Of a stretch of 56,395 nt of DNA, positions 8,220 through 18,100 are shown piece after piece; the stretch's first letter is position 1; the number at the start of each line of letters is the position of its first letter. The stretch is from CAVAWX01 sp963614215 (GTDB lineage: Bacteria > Actinomycetota > Coriobacteriia > Coriobacteriales > QAMH01), in NCBI GenBank assembly GCA_963614215.1, contig CAVECB010000008.1, forward strand, positions 1 through 56,395, given 5' to 3'. Made by a program: the position numbers and the translations under genes. Under the pieces are notes generated by a model. That model saw nothing but the letters and a program-made list of their open reading frames with translations. It had not been told where the DNA came from and did not search any database.

Positions 8220-9434
8220 CTATTGCCGATAGCCGTCGAGGAAATCCGCGATCTTCGAGACGGCCTCGTGCAAGATGTCGATGCGCGGCAGATAGACGAT
8301 GCGGAAGTGGTCGGGAGCAGGCCAGTTGAAGCCCGTGCCCTGCACGACCAGCACCTTTTTCTCTTTGAGCAAATCGAGCGCGAACTGCACGTCGTCGGTG
8401 ATGTTGAACTTTTTCACGTCGAGCTTGGGGAAGATGTAGAAGGCCGCCTTGGGTTTCACCACGGATATGCCGTCGATGTCTTTGAGCGAGTTGTAGATAA
8501 AATCGCGCTGCTCGAGCACGCGCCCGCCCGGCACCACATAGTCCTTCACGCTCTGGTGGCCCCACAGCGCCGTCTGGATGATGGACTGCGCCGGCACATT
8601 CGAGCACAGGCGCATGTTCGAGAGCATGTCGAGGCCCTCAATGTAGCCGCGGCCCGCGTCCAGGTTGCCCGACAGCACCATCCATCCCACGCGATATCCT
8701 GCGATCATGTGCGATTTGGACAGGCCGGAGAAGGTGACGCAGAACAGGTCGGGTGCCAGCGAGGCGATGGAGGTGAATTCGGCGCCGTCCATGACCAGGC
8801 GGTCGTAGATTTCGTCGGAGAATATGATGAGCTCTTTCTCGCGGGCCAGCTCGACGATTTCCTCCAACAGCTCCTTGGGATAGAGCGCGCCCGTGGGGTT
8901 GTTTGGGTTGATGATGACGATGGCCTTCGTGCGCTCGGAGACCTTCGCGCGCATGTCGTCCATGTCGGGCAGCCAGCCGGCTTCCTCGTCGCAGATATAG
9001 TGGACGGGATGTCCGCCGGCAAGCGTCGCGCATGCCGTCCACAGCGGATAGTCCGGCGCCGGGATCAAAATCTCGTCGCCGTCGTCGAGCAGAGCCTGCA
9101 GGCACAAGTTGATCAGCTCGGAGACGCCGTTGCCCGTGTAGATGTGCTCGATGTCGACGTTGGGCAGATGGCGCGTCTGCGCGTACTGCATGATGGCCTT
9201 GCGCGCCGAGTAGAGGCCCTTGGACGGCGAGTAGCCCTCGCACTCGGTCAGCTGGCGCGACATGTCGTAGACGACCTCGTCGGGCGTGCGAAAACCGAAG
9301 GGCGCGGGGTTGCCGATGTTGAGCTTTAAGACATGCGTGCCCATCTGCTCCATGCGAGCGGCTTCCTCGACCACAGGGCCGCGCACGTCATAGCCCACGC
9401 CGTGCAGCTTGGATGATTTGCTGAACTCGCGCAT
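8220..9434 (-). CDS. alaA: AlaA-like pyridoxal-phosphate aminotransferase
   Basis: A class I/II aminotransferase, closest in sequence pattern to AlaA (glutamate-pyruvate transaminase). It has KLNIGNPAPFGF and GYSPSKGLYSARKAI near the N-terminus and INPNNPTGALYP in the middle. The pyridoxal-phosphate lysine is in SGLSKSHMIAGYRVGWM. The length (about 404 residues) is normal. Two ATGs six bases apart follow AAAGG; 9434 has the better spacing. It is 44 bp downstream of a membrane-protein gene and probably ends the hydrolase operon. This suggests that amino groups or amino acids released there are transaminated, but it may equally serve alanine synthesis. Confidence 0.88.
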   Translation of the reverse strand: MREFSKSSKLHGVGYDVRGPVVEEAARMEQMGTHVLKLNIGNPAPFGFRTPDEVVYDMSRQLTECEGYSPSKGLYSARKAIMQYAQTRHLPNVDIEHIYTGNGVSELINLCLQALLDDGDEILIPAPDYPLWTACATLAGGHPVHYICDEEAGWLPDMDDMRAKVSERTKAIVIINPNNPTGALYPKELLEEIVELAREKELIIFSDEIYDRLVMDGAEFTSIASLAPDLFCVTFSGLSKSHMIAGYRVGWMVLSGNLDAGRGYIEGLDMLSNMRLCSNVPAQSIIQTALWGHQSVKDYVVPGGRVLEQRDFIYNSLKDIDGISVVKPKAAFYIFPKLDVKKFNITDDVQFALDLLKEKKVLVVQGTGFNWPAPDHFRIVYLPRIDILHEAVSKIADFLDGYRQ

Positions 9435-9478
9435 GCGCATCCGCCTTTCGTCGCATCAGCCGACGGACTTTTGCCCCG

Positions 9479-10390
9479 CTAGACGGTTTCTTTCAGGGGG
9501 ATGTAGGGCTTGATGTCGGCATCTGCCCCTCCGACGCACGACGCATCGACGAGCTCCTCCTCGGCCAGCCACTCCGGCGCCTCGCGCGCGATCAGATGCC
9601 CGACCGCGCGGTACGTCCAGAGGTTTGCGACGACGCCCGCGAGCTTGTAGATGAAGTAGAGGATGAAGAACGCGTAGGCGCTGGCGGTGAAGACGCTGTC
9701 GAAATCGTTGAGGAAGGTCTCGAGGACAGCCGAGAGGTCGGCGCCCGAGAAAAACCCAGAGACGAAGTTCGAGGCGAGGTCGGAAAACACGCTGACCAGC
9801 GAGCTGGCGACCAAGACGAGAAGCGCCCCGCCGACGACGACGTTGAAGACGCCAACAATCAGGTTCACCACGAAAACCGGCGAGAACGTGGAGCCGAGGG
9901 TCTTGACCGGCTTTTTCCACAGAAGTTTGAACGCCCGCCCGATGCCGGTGAAGCCAATCTTGAGCTTGGAGCTTAGAGCCACCTGGAAGTTGATGAGCGG
10001 CGCCACGAAGACGTAGACCAGCGCAAGCAGGCACACGAGGATAGGTCCTGCGACCGGAATCAGGAAAAGGAGGCACGCGAGCGCGACTAGGACGATTCCC
10101 CAGCACAGGTTGACGAACCAAATTTTGGCGCCGGAGATGAACGTGTCGTCGCTCACTATCGTCGAGGGCAGCCTGCGGTTGACGCCTAGGCATATCTCCC
10201 TGCCCCAGCGCGCCGCAAAACCGCAGATGCACCAGTTGAGGACGGGGACCAGCGAGCACAACGTGAGCAACAGCGAGCGCACAAACCAATGCTTCGACCT
10301 CGTCACATCCGCCCAGCCGGACTGGTACGGCGTCGTGACGTATTGCCTCTCGCTGATCTCGTCGCTTGTCAAGCTTATCTTAGACGACAT
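9479..10390 (-). CDS. DUF4013-like integral membrane protein
   Basis: About 303 residues with several long hydrophobic helices, including IVLVALACLLFLIPVAGPIL and FVVNLIVGVFNVVVGGALLV. A short cytoplasmic N-terminus and a hydrophilic tail ending IPLKETV flank them. The glycine/proline helix pattern resembles DUF4013 membrane proteins of unknown function. The start at 10390 follows GGAGG. It lies 33 bp after the amidohydrolase gene and just before the aminotransferase gene, so co-transcription is likely. No enzymatic motif is visible; a transport or membrane-organising role is only a guess. Confidence 0.6.
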   Translation of the reverse strand: MSSKISLTSDEISERQYVTTPYQSGWADVTRSKHWFVRSLLLTLCSLVPVLNWCICGFAARWGREICLGVNRRLPSTIVSDDTFISGAKIWFVNLCWGIVLVALACLLFLIPVAGPILVCLLALVYVFVAPLINFQVALSSKLKIGFTGIGRAFKLLWKKPVKTLGSTFSPVFVVNLIVGVFNVVVGGALLVLVASSLVSVFSDLASNFVSGFFSGADLSAVLETFLNDFDSVFTASAYAFFILYFIYKLAGVVANLWTYRAVGHLIAREAPEWLAEEELVDASCVGGADADIKPYIPLKETV

Positions 10391-10423
10391 GTTTCCTCCA
10401 TTGCTGCATCGGTTGCGCGTTTT

Positions 10424-12043
10424 TTACGCTTTGTACGTCGTGATTCCGTCTTTGATGGTCTGCGAAACGGCGACGTTGTGAATCTCGTGGGGGTCTATCT
10501 CGAAGAGGTCTTGGCTAAACACCGTCAGATCGGCGTACTTGCCGACCTCGATCGAGCCGAACACGTCTTCTTTGCGCATCTGGTAGGCGTTGTCGATGGT
10601 GTAGCCCAGCAGCACCTCCTCGACGCTCAAGGATTCTTCCCCGTCATGAACAAAGCCGTCCTTTTCGCCAACCGGCTGGCGGGTGACGAGGCACTCGGCG
10701 TTTTGCATCGGCGGAAAACTCGTCGGGTCGGTCGGGAAATCGGAGCCCAGGCCAACGCGCGCGCCGCCGTCCAAGATGCTCTTCATAGGATACGGCTTTG
10801 CCTCCGTGAGCTTTTTGGTCAAGGCGTCCATCTCTTCGCTGAGCGACGACACCCACAGCCCGGTCGTGTTGGAAAAGACGTCGTATTTGCCGAAAAGCTC
10901 GATGTCTTCGGGATAGACGTTCGAGGAATGCGAGCAGACGATGCGCAGGTCGTCAAAGCCCTTCTCGCGCACGATGCCGGCGGCTTGCAGCACATTGCGT
11001 ATCGCGTCCGAGCCAATCGCGTGGATGTTGACGTCGAGGCCGGCGTTTGCGCACGCCTCGTATTTTTGCGCGAGCTCGTCTACGGTCATGATCGGGGCAA
11101 TCACGTTGCCATTGGGGTAGGGGTTGGGGATTGCAGCAGACGTGGTCTCGGTCGTGCCGTCGTTGAAGAGTTTGTGGAAGCTGCAGAAGAAGCGGTCGTT
11201 GTCGAACTTTTTCGAGAACTCGACCGCATCGTCAAACGCTATGTCATACAGTCCTGCCACGCCGGCAAATCCGCAGAAGTTCAGGCGCACGGGGCATGCA
11301 TCCGTGTCGACCTTGGCGCAAAGCTCGTCGCTCATGATGAATTTCGTGAAGCTCAAGGTACCGCAGTCCACGAGGGAGGTGATGCCGTGCTCGGCGCAGA
11401 GCCCCCAAAAGTCCTCCATGGCCTTGGCCATAGCCTTCGCGTCGAAGTACTCGGCCCCGCCCATCACCTTGTCCATGGAGGCGATTTCCTTGCAGTAGCC
11501 GGTAAGCTCGCCGTCCTCGTCGCGGACGTAGACGACGCCGCCGGCCGGATCGATATCCGGCGTGTCGCGCGTGATGCCCGCAGCTTCGAGCGCCTTGGAA
11601 TTGCACCACACGGTGTGCATGCTCGCAGAGAGATATGCCATGGGCTTGTCGGAGCAGATGGCATCAAGGTCTGCCTTGTTCGGGCCTGCCTCGCCAAACG
11701 CCTCGTCGAACCAGCCCATGCCGGTGTATGCCTCAAGCTCGGGGTGCGCGGCGACGTCTTTGGAGATAGCCTCGACCATCTGCTCGGGCGTCATCGCGTC
11801 CAGGCGCAGCAGCCCCTCGAACATGGTCGCCGCAAAAACGTGCAGGTGCCCGTCGATGAGGCCCGGCGTCACGAGCTTGCCGCCCAAATCCTCTGCGGCC
11901 ACGCCCTCGCCGGCAAAGTCGAGCGCACCTTCCGTGCTGCCCACATAGGCGATTTTATTGCCCTCGACGACGACGGCCTCGGCCCAAGGCTCGTTTTTGT
12001 TCGCAGTGAAAAACTTGCCGTTCGTCAAAACCCGTGTTGCCAT
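10424..12043 (-). CDS. YtcJ-like amidohydrolase family protein (copy 1)
   Basis: A 539-residue amidohydrolase of the PF07969/YtcJ type. The metal-binding HxH is in GLIDGHLHVFAAT, a further His is in NIHAIGSDAIRN, and the late Asp is in GLGSDFPTDP. The C-terminal SIEVGKYADLTVF closes the beta-sandwich. The frame was trimmed to ATG 12043, where AGGAAGG stands seven bases upstream. It is about as long as two other copies in the window (12096 and 19530), and the N-terminal NGK and PWAEAVVVEGNKIAYVGST stretch is nearly identical to the 19530 copy. Substrates of this family are diverse amides, hydantoin-like rings or unknown; no specificity can be read here. Confidence 0.85.
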   Translation of the reverse strand: MATRVLTNGKFFTANKNEPWAEAVVVEGNKIAYVGSTEGALDFAGEGVAAEDLGGKLVTPGLIDGHLHVFAATMFEGLLRLDAMTPEQMVEAISKDVAAHPELEAYTGMGWFDEAFGEAGPNKADLDAICSDKPMAYLSASMHTVWCNSKALEAAGITRDTPDIDPAGGVVYVRDEDGELTGYCKEIASMDKVMGGAEYFDAKAMAKAMEDFWGLCAEHGITSLVDCGTLSFTKFIMSDELCAKVDTDACPVRLNFCGFAGVAGLYDIAFDDAVEFSKKFDNDRFFCSFHKLFNDGTTETTSAAIPNPYPNGNVIAPIMTVDELAQKYEACANAGLDVNIHAIGSDAIRNVLQAAGIVREKGFDDLRIVCSHSSNVYPEDIELFGKYDVFSNTTGLWVSSLSEEMDALTKKLTEAKPYPMKSILDGGARVGLGSDFPTDPTSFPPMQNAECLVTRQPVGEKDGFVHDGEESLSVEEVLLGYTIDNAYQMRKEDVFGSIEVGKYADLTVFSQDLFEIDPHEIHNVAVSQTIKDGITTYKA

Positions 12044-12095
12044 TGCTCGACCTTCCTGTCGATGGTTGGTAGCCGCCAGCCGTGCCGGCCGCGTC

Positions 12096-13748
12096 TTATG
12101 CAGTGTACACTTCCCGGCCCTCGAAATAGACGGCCTCGACCTCTCCTTCGTGGATTGCGTCTTTTGCGCACGTCGAGATGTCTTTGTTGATGAAGATGAA
12201 ATCGGCGTACTTACCGGTCTCGATCGAGCCGCGCTCGTCTTGTATCTGAAGCTGCCTGGCACCGTTGATCGTCATAATGTCCATGGCCTGCTCGACCGAG
12301 ACACGCTCGGATTCGTCGAGTTGGACAACCTCGAAATCCCCGCGGGTGTCGTTTACCGCGACCTCGATGATGCCGGGGACCGTCGTCGGCGCGCCGGAGG
12401 CGGCGGGGACGTCTGTCGAGGAAGTGACGAGCACGCCGGCGTCGAGAAGTGACCTGATGGGATAGCCCGCCTTGAAGGTGGCCGTGTCGAGCAGCTCTGC
12501 GATTATGTCTTCTTGGCCTTTCGAGAAAAGCGAGCGCCAATTTATGTTTTGGGCGGCGTAGATGTGGTGCTGCCCCATCTTCTCCTTCGATTCGGGCGTT
12601 ATGTTCCTGCCGTGGACGATGCCGTTGCAGATGCTGCCCGTGCTCGTGCTTTCCGCGTCGATGTACGCGTCGACCACCTGCCGAGCCGCCGCGTCTCCCT
12701 GACAGTGGACATGCATGGAGATGCCGGCCTCGTTTGCGGCCTTCACGATAGCGTTCATCGTCTCATCGTCCCACACCTGCGTGCCGTGGCTGCCGTCCTT
12801 GTAGCCATCGATCAGCCAGCCGCTCTTGCTCTCGACCGCCTCACCGTCGGCGAAGAGTTTGAGCGTGTTGAACTTGAAGCGACCCGTGGGGTATTTCTCG
12901 AAGCACTCCTTTGCCTTCTCGAACTCCTCTTTCCAGTCGTCGTAGGAGTCGATTTTATACGCCCCGCCGACGACGACCGAAAGCCCGACGTTTTTGTCGT
13001 GCGCGCTCAGCGCGTCCATGAACTGCGTGCCGAGGTAGTTCGTCCAGCCGTCCTGGTAGTAGGTGTAGCCAAAGGAGTGAAGCGCCTGCTCCATTGTCCC
13101 AACGACGCCCGCGTAATCGCCCTCGTGGACAATCTGCTCAGTTGCGATGGCGTATTTCAGCAGGTAGTTCATCGCCATATCGGAAGCCAGGCCCAAAAGC
13201 CGGCCGTCGGCATCCCGAGACAGGACGCCGCCGACAATTTGTGTGTCGTCTGCAAGACCTGCAACTTGCGCCGCCTTGCTGTTGAAAAACGCGTTGTGCC
13301 CGGAATCGTCGCCGATGAGCAGGGGCTTGTCGCTGCAGATGGCGTCAAGCCCGCTTCTCATGTCGATGCTCTCCTTGACGTCGAGCATGCCCTCGTGGTT
13401 CCAACCGAAGGTGTAGTACGCGTTTTTGTCCGGATTCGCCTCGACATACGCCTTGACGTTTGCGAGGATCTCTTCTTGCGTCGCGCCCCCGAGCGCAAGA
13501 CCGAGGTAGCTGAGCGCGCCGTAGCCGATGTAGTGGCCGTGGCCTTCGGTCGCGCCTGCCATGACGATGCCGCGCCCGCGGTAGTCGAGCACTTCCGTCG
13601 TGCCGTCTTTTATGTAGTCTGCCGCGCCGTCCTCGTCGCCCACATAGACGTACCTGCCGTCTTTGACGGCAAACGCCTGGGCGTAGTCCTGGTTCGCGTT
13701 CGACGTGTACACCTTTGCGTACACGACCATATCTGCAGCAATCGCCAT
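12096..13748 (-). CDS. YtcJ-like amidohydrolase family protein (copy 2)
   Basis: A 550-residue amidohydrolase, clearly diverged from its neighbours. The usual PGxIDxHxH is AGATEGHGHYIGYG here, keeping the two His but changing the surroundings. Further metal ligands appear as MHVHCQGDAAARQ, with a terminal STDVPAASGAP. The tail SIETGKYADFIFINKD is typical of the family. GAGG seven bases before ATG 13748 supports the start. It lies 52 bp before copy 1 and 77 bp after the amide hydrolase gene, all in one direction. The altered active-site shell suggests a different substrate from copies 1 and 3. Confidence 0.83.
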   Translation of the reverse strand: MAIAADMVVYAKVYTSNANQDYAQAFAVKDGRYVYVGDEDGAADYIKDGTTEVLDYRGRGIVMAGATEGHGHYIGYGALSYLGLALGGATQEEILANVKAYVEANPDKNAYYTFGWNHEGMLDVKESIDMRSGLDAICSDKPLLIGDDSGHNAFFNSKAAQVAGLADDTQIVGGVLSRDADGRLLGLASDMAMNYLLKYAIATEQIVHEGDYAGVVGTMEQALHSFGYTYYQDGWTNYLGTQFMDALSAHDKNVGLSVVVGGAYKIDSYDDWKEEFEKAKECFEKYPTGRFKFNTLKLFADGEAVESKSGWLIDGYKDGSHGTQVWDDETMNAIVKAANEAGISMHVHCQGDAAARQVVDAYIDAESTSTGSICNGIVHGRNITPESKEKMGQHHIYAAQNINWRSLFSKGQEDIIAELLDTATFKAGYPIRSLLDAGVLVTSSTDVPAASGAPTTVPGIIEVAVNDTRGDFEVVQLDESERVSVEQAMDIMTINGARQLQIQDERGSIETGKYADFIFINKDISTCAKDAIHEGEVEAVYFEGREVYTA

Positions 13749-13825
13749 TGTCTCACCTCATCTGGTTTATCGGGCAGGCGCAGGCCTTCCCCACTTTATT
13801 TCGCTGCTCACAAGGCCCGCAGGTC

Positions 13826-14944
13826 CTACACCTCGAAATCGAAAGTGAGGGCGTCGTCTTCGTAGAAGACCACCTTGATCGACTTCTTGTTGCAGTTCGC
13901 CGTGGTCTGCCACACGGAAAGCCACTCCGAGCCCTCGTCTTTGAGCTGCTGGAGGGTTTTCGCCCTTTGCTTCGCGCCGGATGCCTCCATACCTGCAAGG
14001 ATTTCGTCCTTGTATTTCCCACTCGCGCATATCTGAAGTGTGAGGACGCCGCCGAGCTCCTCGCTTTCTTCCCCGCAGCACTCGCTGCACGGGTCGAAGG
14101 GGCAGTTGTACGGGTCGAGTATCTGGGAGTACCTGACCTTTTTCATGAGCGCCGTCATGTCGTCGGCAGTATTTACCTGCGCGATCTCGGACGCCAAAAG
14201 CTCGTACCTGCCAAGGCCGGTCCCCAAGACGGCTTTGTCCTTGTACTCGTCGTTGAGGTAGAAGTTCGCCTGGCAGTTTTGGCCCTCGTTCCAGATGAGC
14301 TTGTTGTCGACAAGCTCGAGGACACCAAAATGCCCGCTTGCGTCGGCCAGGAAAAAGCCGCCGCACCAGTTCACCTCGCCGTTGCTGAACGCGCAGACGT
14401 TCAAGGAATTGGCAAGCTCCAGCGCCTCGTCCACGTTCGCGCAGCGCTCGCCCAGATACCTGACCAGGGCGGGCAGCGAGAGGGTGACCTCTGCGCCGGG
14501 ATTCGTGCCCGTCGATATCGCTATGCCCGTCTCCTCGGGCTGCTTCGGGCGCATGTTGGCCTCGACGTAGAGGCCTTTGTCGTTCATGACATCTGCGGTA
14601 AAGAACAGCAGCGTCAAAAGTTCTTCTTGGGTGATGCCGTTTTCCTTCACGTCGTCGAAGCTGCGCCCATCAAAGGAGTTGTACACAAGGCCCACGGTCT
14701 TGTTGAAGCCCTCGACGTCGGTCCTGATGATGTAGGCGGGATTGCTGCCGTAGTACAGGTCGTAGGAGCGCCCGACAACCATGTCGCCGTTCTCGAGGAC
14801 CTTACCCGCCGCCGAGCAACCAAACTTCGCGAACTTCTCCACGTTTTTCTTGAGCCCGGCCTCGTAGTCTATCTCGGTGACGACCGGAAGCTCGATGACA
14901 TAGTCCGCGAGCACTTTCCCCATCAGCCTTGAAGTCTCTGCCAT
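13826..14944 (-). CDS. Linear-amide C-N hydrolase, Ntn/C45-like
   Basis: Resembles choloylglycine hydrolase/acyltransferase-type Ntn enzymes that cleave C-N bonds in linear amides. The candidate nucleophile is the Cys in FGCSAAGKVLENGDMVVGRSYD, around residue 43. ANMRPKQPEE and FFLADASGHFGVLELVD further match the fold. In this superfamily the Cys normally becomes N-terminal by self-cleavage; here about 42 residues would be removed. A cysteine-rich stretch, CPFDPCSECCGE, is unusual and might bind metal or form disulfides. ATG 14944 has AAAGGAG nine bases upstream. With amidohydrolases directly downstream, it may begin an amide-degrading pathway; the substrate (acyl-amino acid, peptide, bile acid) is unknown. 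Confidence 0.72.
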   Translation of the reverse strand: MAETSRLMGKVLADYVIELPVVTEIDYEAGLKKNVEKFAKFGCSAAGKVLENGDMVVGRSYDLYYGSNPAYIIRTDVEGFNKTVGLVYNSFDGRSFDDVKENGITQEELLTLLFFTADVMNDKGLYVEANMRPKQPEETGIAISTGTNPGAEVTLSLPALVRYLGERCANVDEALELANSLNVCAFSNGEVNWCGGFFLADASGHFGVLELVDNKLIWNEGQNCQANFYLNDEYKDKAVLGTGLGRYELLASEIAQVNTADDMTALMKKVRYSQILDPYNCPFDPCSECCGEESEELGGVLTLQICASGKYKDEILAGMEASGAKQRAKTLQQLKDEGSEWLSVWQTTANCNKKSIKVVFYEDDALTFDFEV

Positions 14945-15004
14945 GTTCAAACACTCCTTTATCTCTCGGATTAAGCCACGTAATCAGGGTACTAGATTCC
15001 CGTT

Positions 15005-15033
15005 CCCGCGCCGGCGACAGGCGCGGGATTTTT
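15005..15033 (+). terminator. Plus-strand terminator-like hairpin between minus-strand genes
   Basis: CCCGCGCC (15005-15012) pairs with GGCGCGGG (15020-15027) across a seven-base loop, followed by ATTTTT. Its polarity is opposite to the surrounding genes, so it may stop antisense transcription or be a remnant. Confidence 0.5.
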
Positions 15034-15073
15034 CCCGAAACGAAAGAAATTCCAAAAGTTACCGGCGGCAAAC

Positions 15074-15184
15074 TTGCCGTGCACGCAGGAAAAAGGCGGC
15101 GTCTTTTTCGTCACCGGACACGCAGGACAGAGACGGCATCTTTCCTATCAGCGTGCGCGCAGGACCGAGATGGCGTCTTTCCTA
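15074..15184 (-). repeat. Three exact-length 37-bp tandem repeats over the ABC gene 3' end
   Basis: Minus-strand units 15148-15184, 15111-15147 and 15074-15110. The first encodes the last residues, RKDAISVLRAR, and the stop. The second, read in its own frame, would encode RKDAVSVLRVR plus stop, and the third KDAAFFLRAR without a stop. The terminal coding segment appears to have been duplicated twice downstream of the stop. Confidence 0.75.
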
Positions 15185-18100
15185 CTGATTGCAATCGCCG
15201 GGACCAGGTACCCGACAAGCATCGAGACCACCCCAAGCGCCAAGAGAAAAGCCACGTGCCATGGCTCGAATATCATGATGGCAAAGCCCGCATCTGCCAT
15301 AGCCGACGAGTTCACCGGCATGCTCAACAGCGCGGTCGCAGCCAGCCCGACAGCTGCGGACAAAAGGCCGATGAGCGCGCCTTCCAGCACAAGCGTCGAA
15401 AACACAGTGCGGCGAGTCGCACCCAGCACCCGCATGACGCTCGTCTCGCGCCAACGGTCGCGCGAGCTGAAGAAGGTGATGGCGCCGACGGTTAAGGTCG
15501 TGACGATGCCCGTCAAAAGCAAGAGCACAACAGACACGAGGCTCACGAGCTTGATGATGTCCATTGAGATGTTGGTGATGGTGTCCACCAGGTCGTAATA
15601 ATCGATGTGTCTTGAGGAATCCCCTGCGGCGGCGACCGAGTCGTTGTAGCCGCCAATCAGCTTGTTCAAGGCGACCCTGTCCTCGTATGTCGGCGTGTAG
15701 AAGCGAATGGTCGAGGGCGTGCTGAAATCCGAGTACCCGAGAGCCTTCATGTTGAGGTCGTAGGTGTTCAGCGTCGTTGTGGCCATCTTCACCATCGAGT
15801 CCAGGAACTTTTTCGTACGCGCGTCCATGCGGCCAGACGTTTCGTCTGCCGCGCCCTCGTCCGCGCTATCGTCTGCCGTCTCGCCATCTGCTGCCTCGTC
15901 ACCTGCCGTCTCGTTCAACGCAAGGATGCTGTTCAGCTCGTCGTATGCGCCCGACAAATCGAATTCCTTGAAGAAGTCGTTGAGCGCGGTATCGAGTCCC
16001 AGCGAGGCAAAGGCATCTTCGCTGTTCAGCTTGGCAAACGTCTCTTCCAACTCTTTTAGCGGCTCGTATGTGCCCGCCTTGATCTGCGCCTCGATGTAGG
16101 CGATGTAGGCGCCGTACTCCTCTTCCACGCGCTCCAGCAGGTAGGGCACGACCTCTTGCTCGACAAAGGCGTCGAACTGCTTTTTGGTCTCCTCGCCCAA
16201 TTCGACGGTGATAAACGCCTCATCTATCTTCTTGTTCAGCTTTTCGCTGACGTCATTTCTTGCCATATAGTCCACAAGACCCTCGCGTGTCGGGGTCTGG
16301 CCTTTCAAAAGCGCGTCTGCCAGGTAGTCGCCGCACACATCGAGCAGCGCCTCGTCAATCGCATCTTCGTCGACGTCGACGACTATCGTGTTGTCCTCCG
16401 ACGTCGTTCCCAAGAGCTGTTCCCAGTCAATTTCGATGCTGCCTTCATCGCCCTCACCGCCTTCACCGTCGTCCTCGCCGGTATCGGTGCCGGCCGCATC
16501 GTCTGCATCGGTGAAGTCGAGTTCGAAGCCTTCGTCGAGAGCGAGGCTGCCGAGCTCTTTTTCTATGTCGGCAAAGGTTTGCTCCAAAGCCGCGCTCAGC
16601 TGCCCTTCTATCGAGGAAAGCGCGGCGTTGATGCTCGAAGAGACGCTGCGCGCCAAATCGTCGAAGCTGCGCCCTTTGCTGTCGAAGCGGATGCCGGTAA
16701 AGACGTCGACGTCCGGGTTGGCCTTCTGTGCTTTGACGATGTCGGAAGCCCCCGCCCTTTCGGCGATGCGGTTTTCCAGAGACGGGAGATACCACAGCCC
16801 GGCGGACAAGGTCTCGGAAGCCGCGTTTTCCGACGGCGCGACGACGCCGACGATTTTCAGGTTCTCCGAGTTCGCGATTATGTTTTTCATGAAGTCTTCG
16901 TCTGAGGAGTTGTTCTGCCAAGAGCCGCCGCCCTCGTTTTGCGTGTAGCACTCGGCAACCGAGACAAGCTTGAGGTCGAGGTCCATATACTCTTGCAGCG
17001 AGAAGGTAAACGACTCGACGGTCTTGTCTTCGGAGAGTTTGCCCGTCTTAAACATGGCGATGGTGTCGTTTAGACGCTGCAGGCGGGCCTCGACCGAGTT
17101 TGACGTCAGATCCAGCCCCGGGACCGAGCGATCGCTTGGCAAGACGAGAACGAGCTCGTTGTAGCTTTCCGGCCATCTGCCCTGCAAGACGTCGTAGTTC
17201 GAGGTGTAGTTGTCCGTCTTGGCGTCTAGGCGCGCCATCGTCGTAAAGCCAGCAGGCGACGTGAAGCTGGCAGTGTAGGAGCTGGAAAGCTCCGCGACGG
17301 ATGACGTTTTTAAAGAGACGGTCCCCGCGTTCGTGTCGGCCACAAACACCTGCGGCGTCACGCCATAGTCGTAGTCGATCATCTCGGTGCAGGCGGAAAA
17401 CTTGTCTTTGTTGTCCTCGATGTGCGATTTGAAGGATTTCAAGTCGTTGTTTTTCGCGGATCGGATGGTCTTTGTGATCAGCTCGGAAGCCGACAGCTGC
17501 GTAGAGCCGTCGCCCGTGAGCGCATCTTCGAGTTCTTTTGAGTTGAAGGCAAGCGTGCCGACCTGCAACGGCTGCTGCGAGAGGGTGTCGCGGTTGTCGG
17601 TGTCGATGTATGTCGTAATCCCCTTCGAGACCGTCAAGACGAAAGCAAGGGCAACAATCCCGAGCATCGCGGACAGGCCCAAAACGAAGCTTCTGCCGCT
17701 TCTGTTGCGCAGGCTGGCGCGGACGAAACCGAGCTTTGCCGCAAGCGACACAGACACCGCGCGGGGCTTTTGCGCCGAGGCGGTGCTGGTGCCGGCGTGA
17801 TCGCCGGGGGCAGGGGCGGCAGTGCTGCGGGAAGTCGCCGCTTCGCCGCCCGTGTGGTCGACGACGCCGTTTTCTATGGTGATGACCTCGGCCCCGAGCG
17901 CTTCAGCAAAGGCGGCATCGCGCGTCGCGACGACGACCAACGCACCTACAGACGCATCCTCAAGATCGCGGACAAGGCTTTCCCGCTCTTTTTTTGCAAG
18001 GCCCACCTCCGGCTCGTCCAAAAGCACGACCTTTGCATCTTTGCACATCGCACGCGCAAAGGAAAAGCGCCGCAGCTGATGTTTCGAGAGCTGTTCGGGA

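Noticed and set aside
10289..12190. Long plus-strand open frame opposite the amidohydrolase gene (and similar ones opposite 12513-13865, 19584-21374, 34551-36959)
   Set aside because: They mirror well-supported minus-strand genes with clear motifs and starts; composition is that of an antisense frame in GC-rich DNA.
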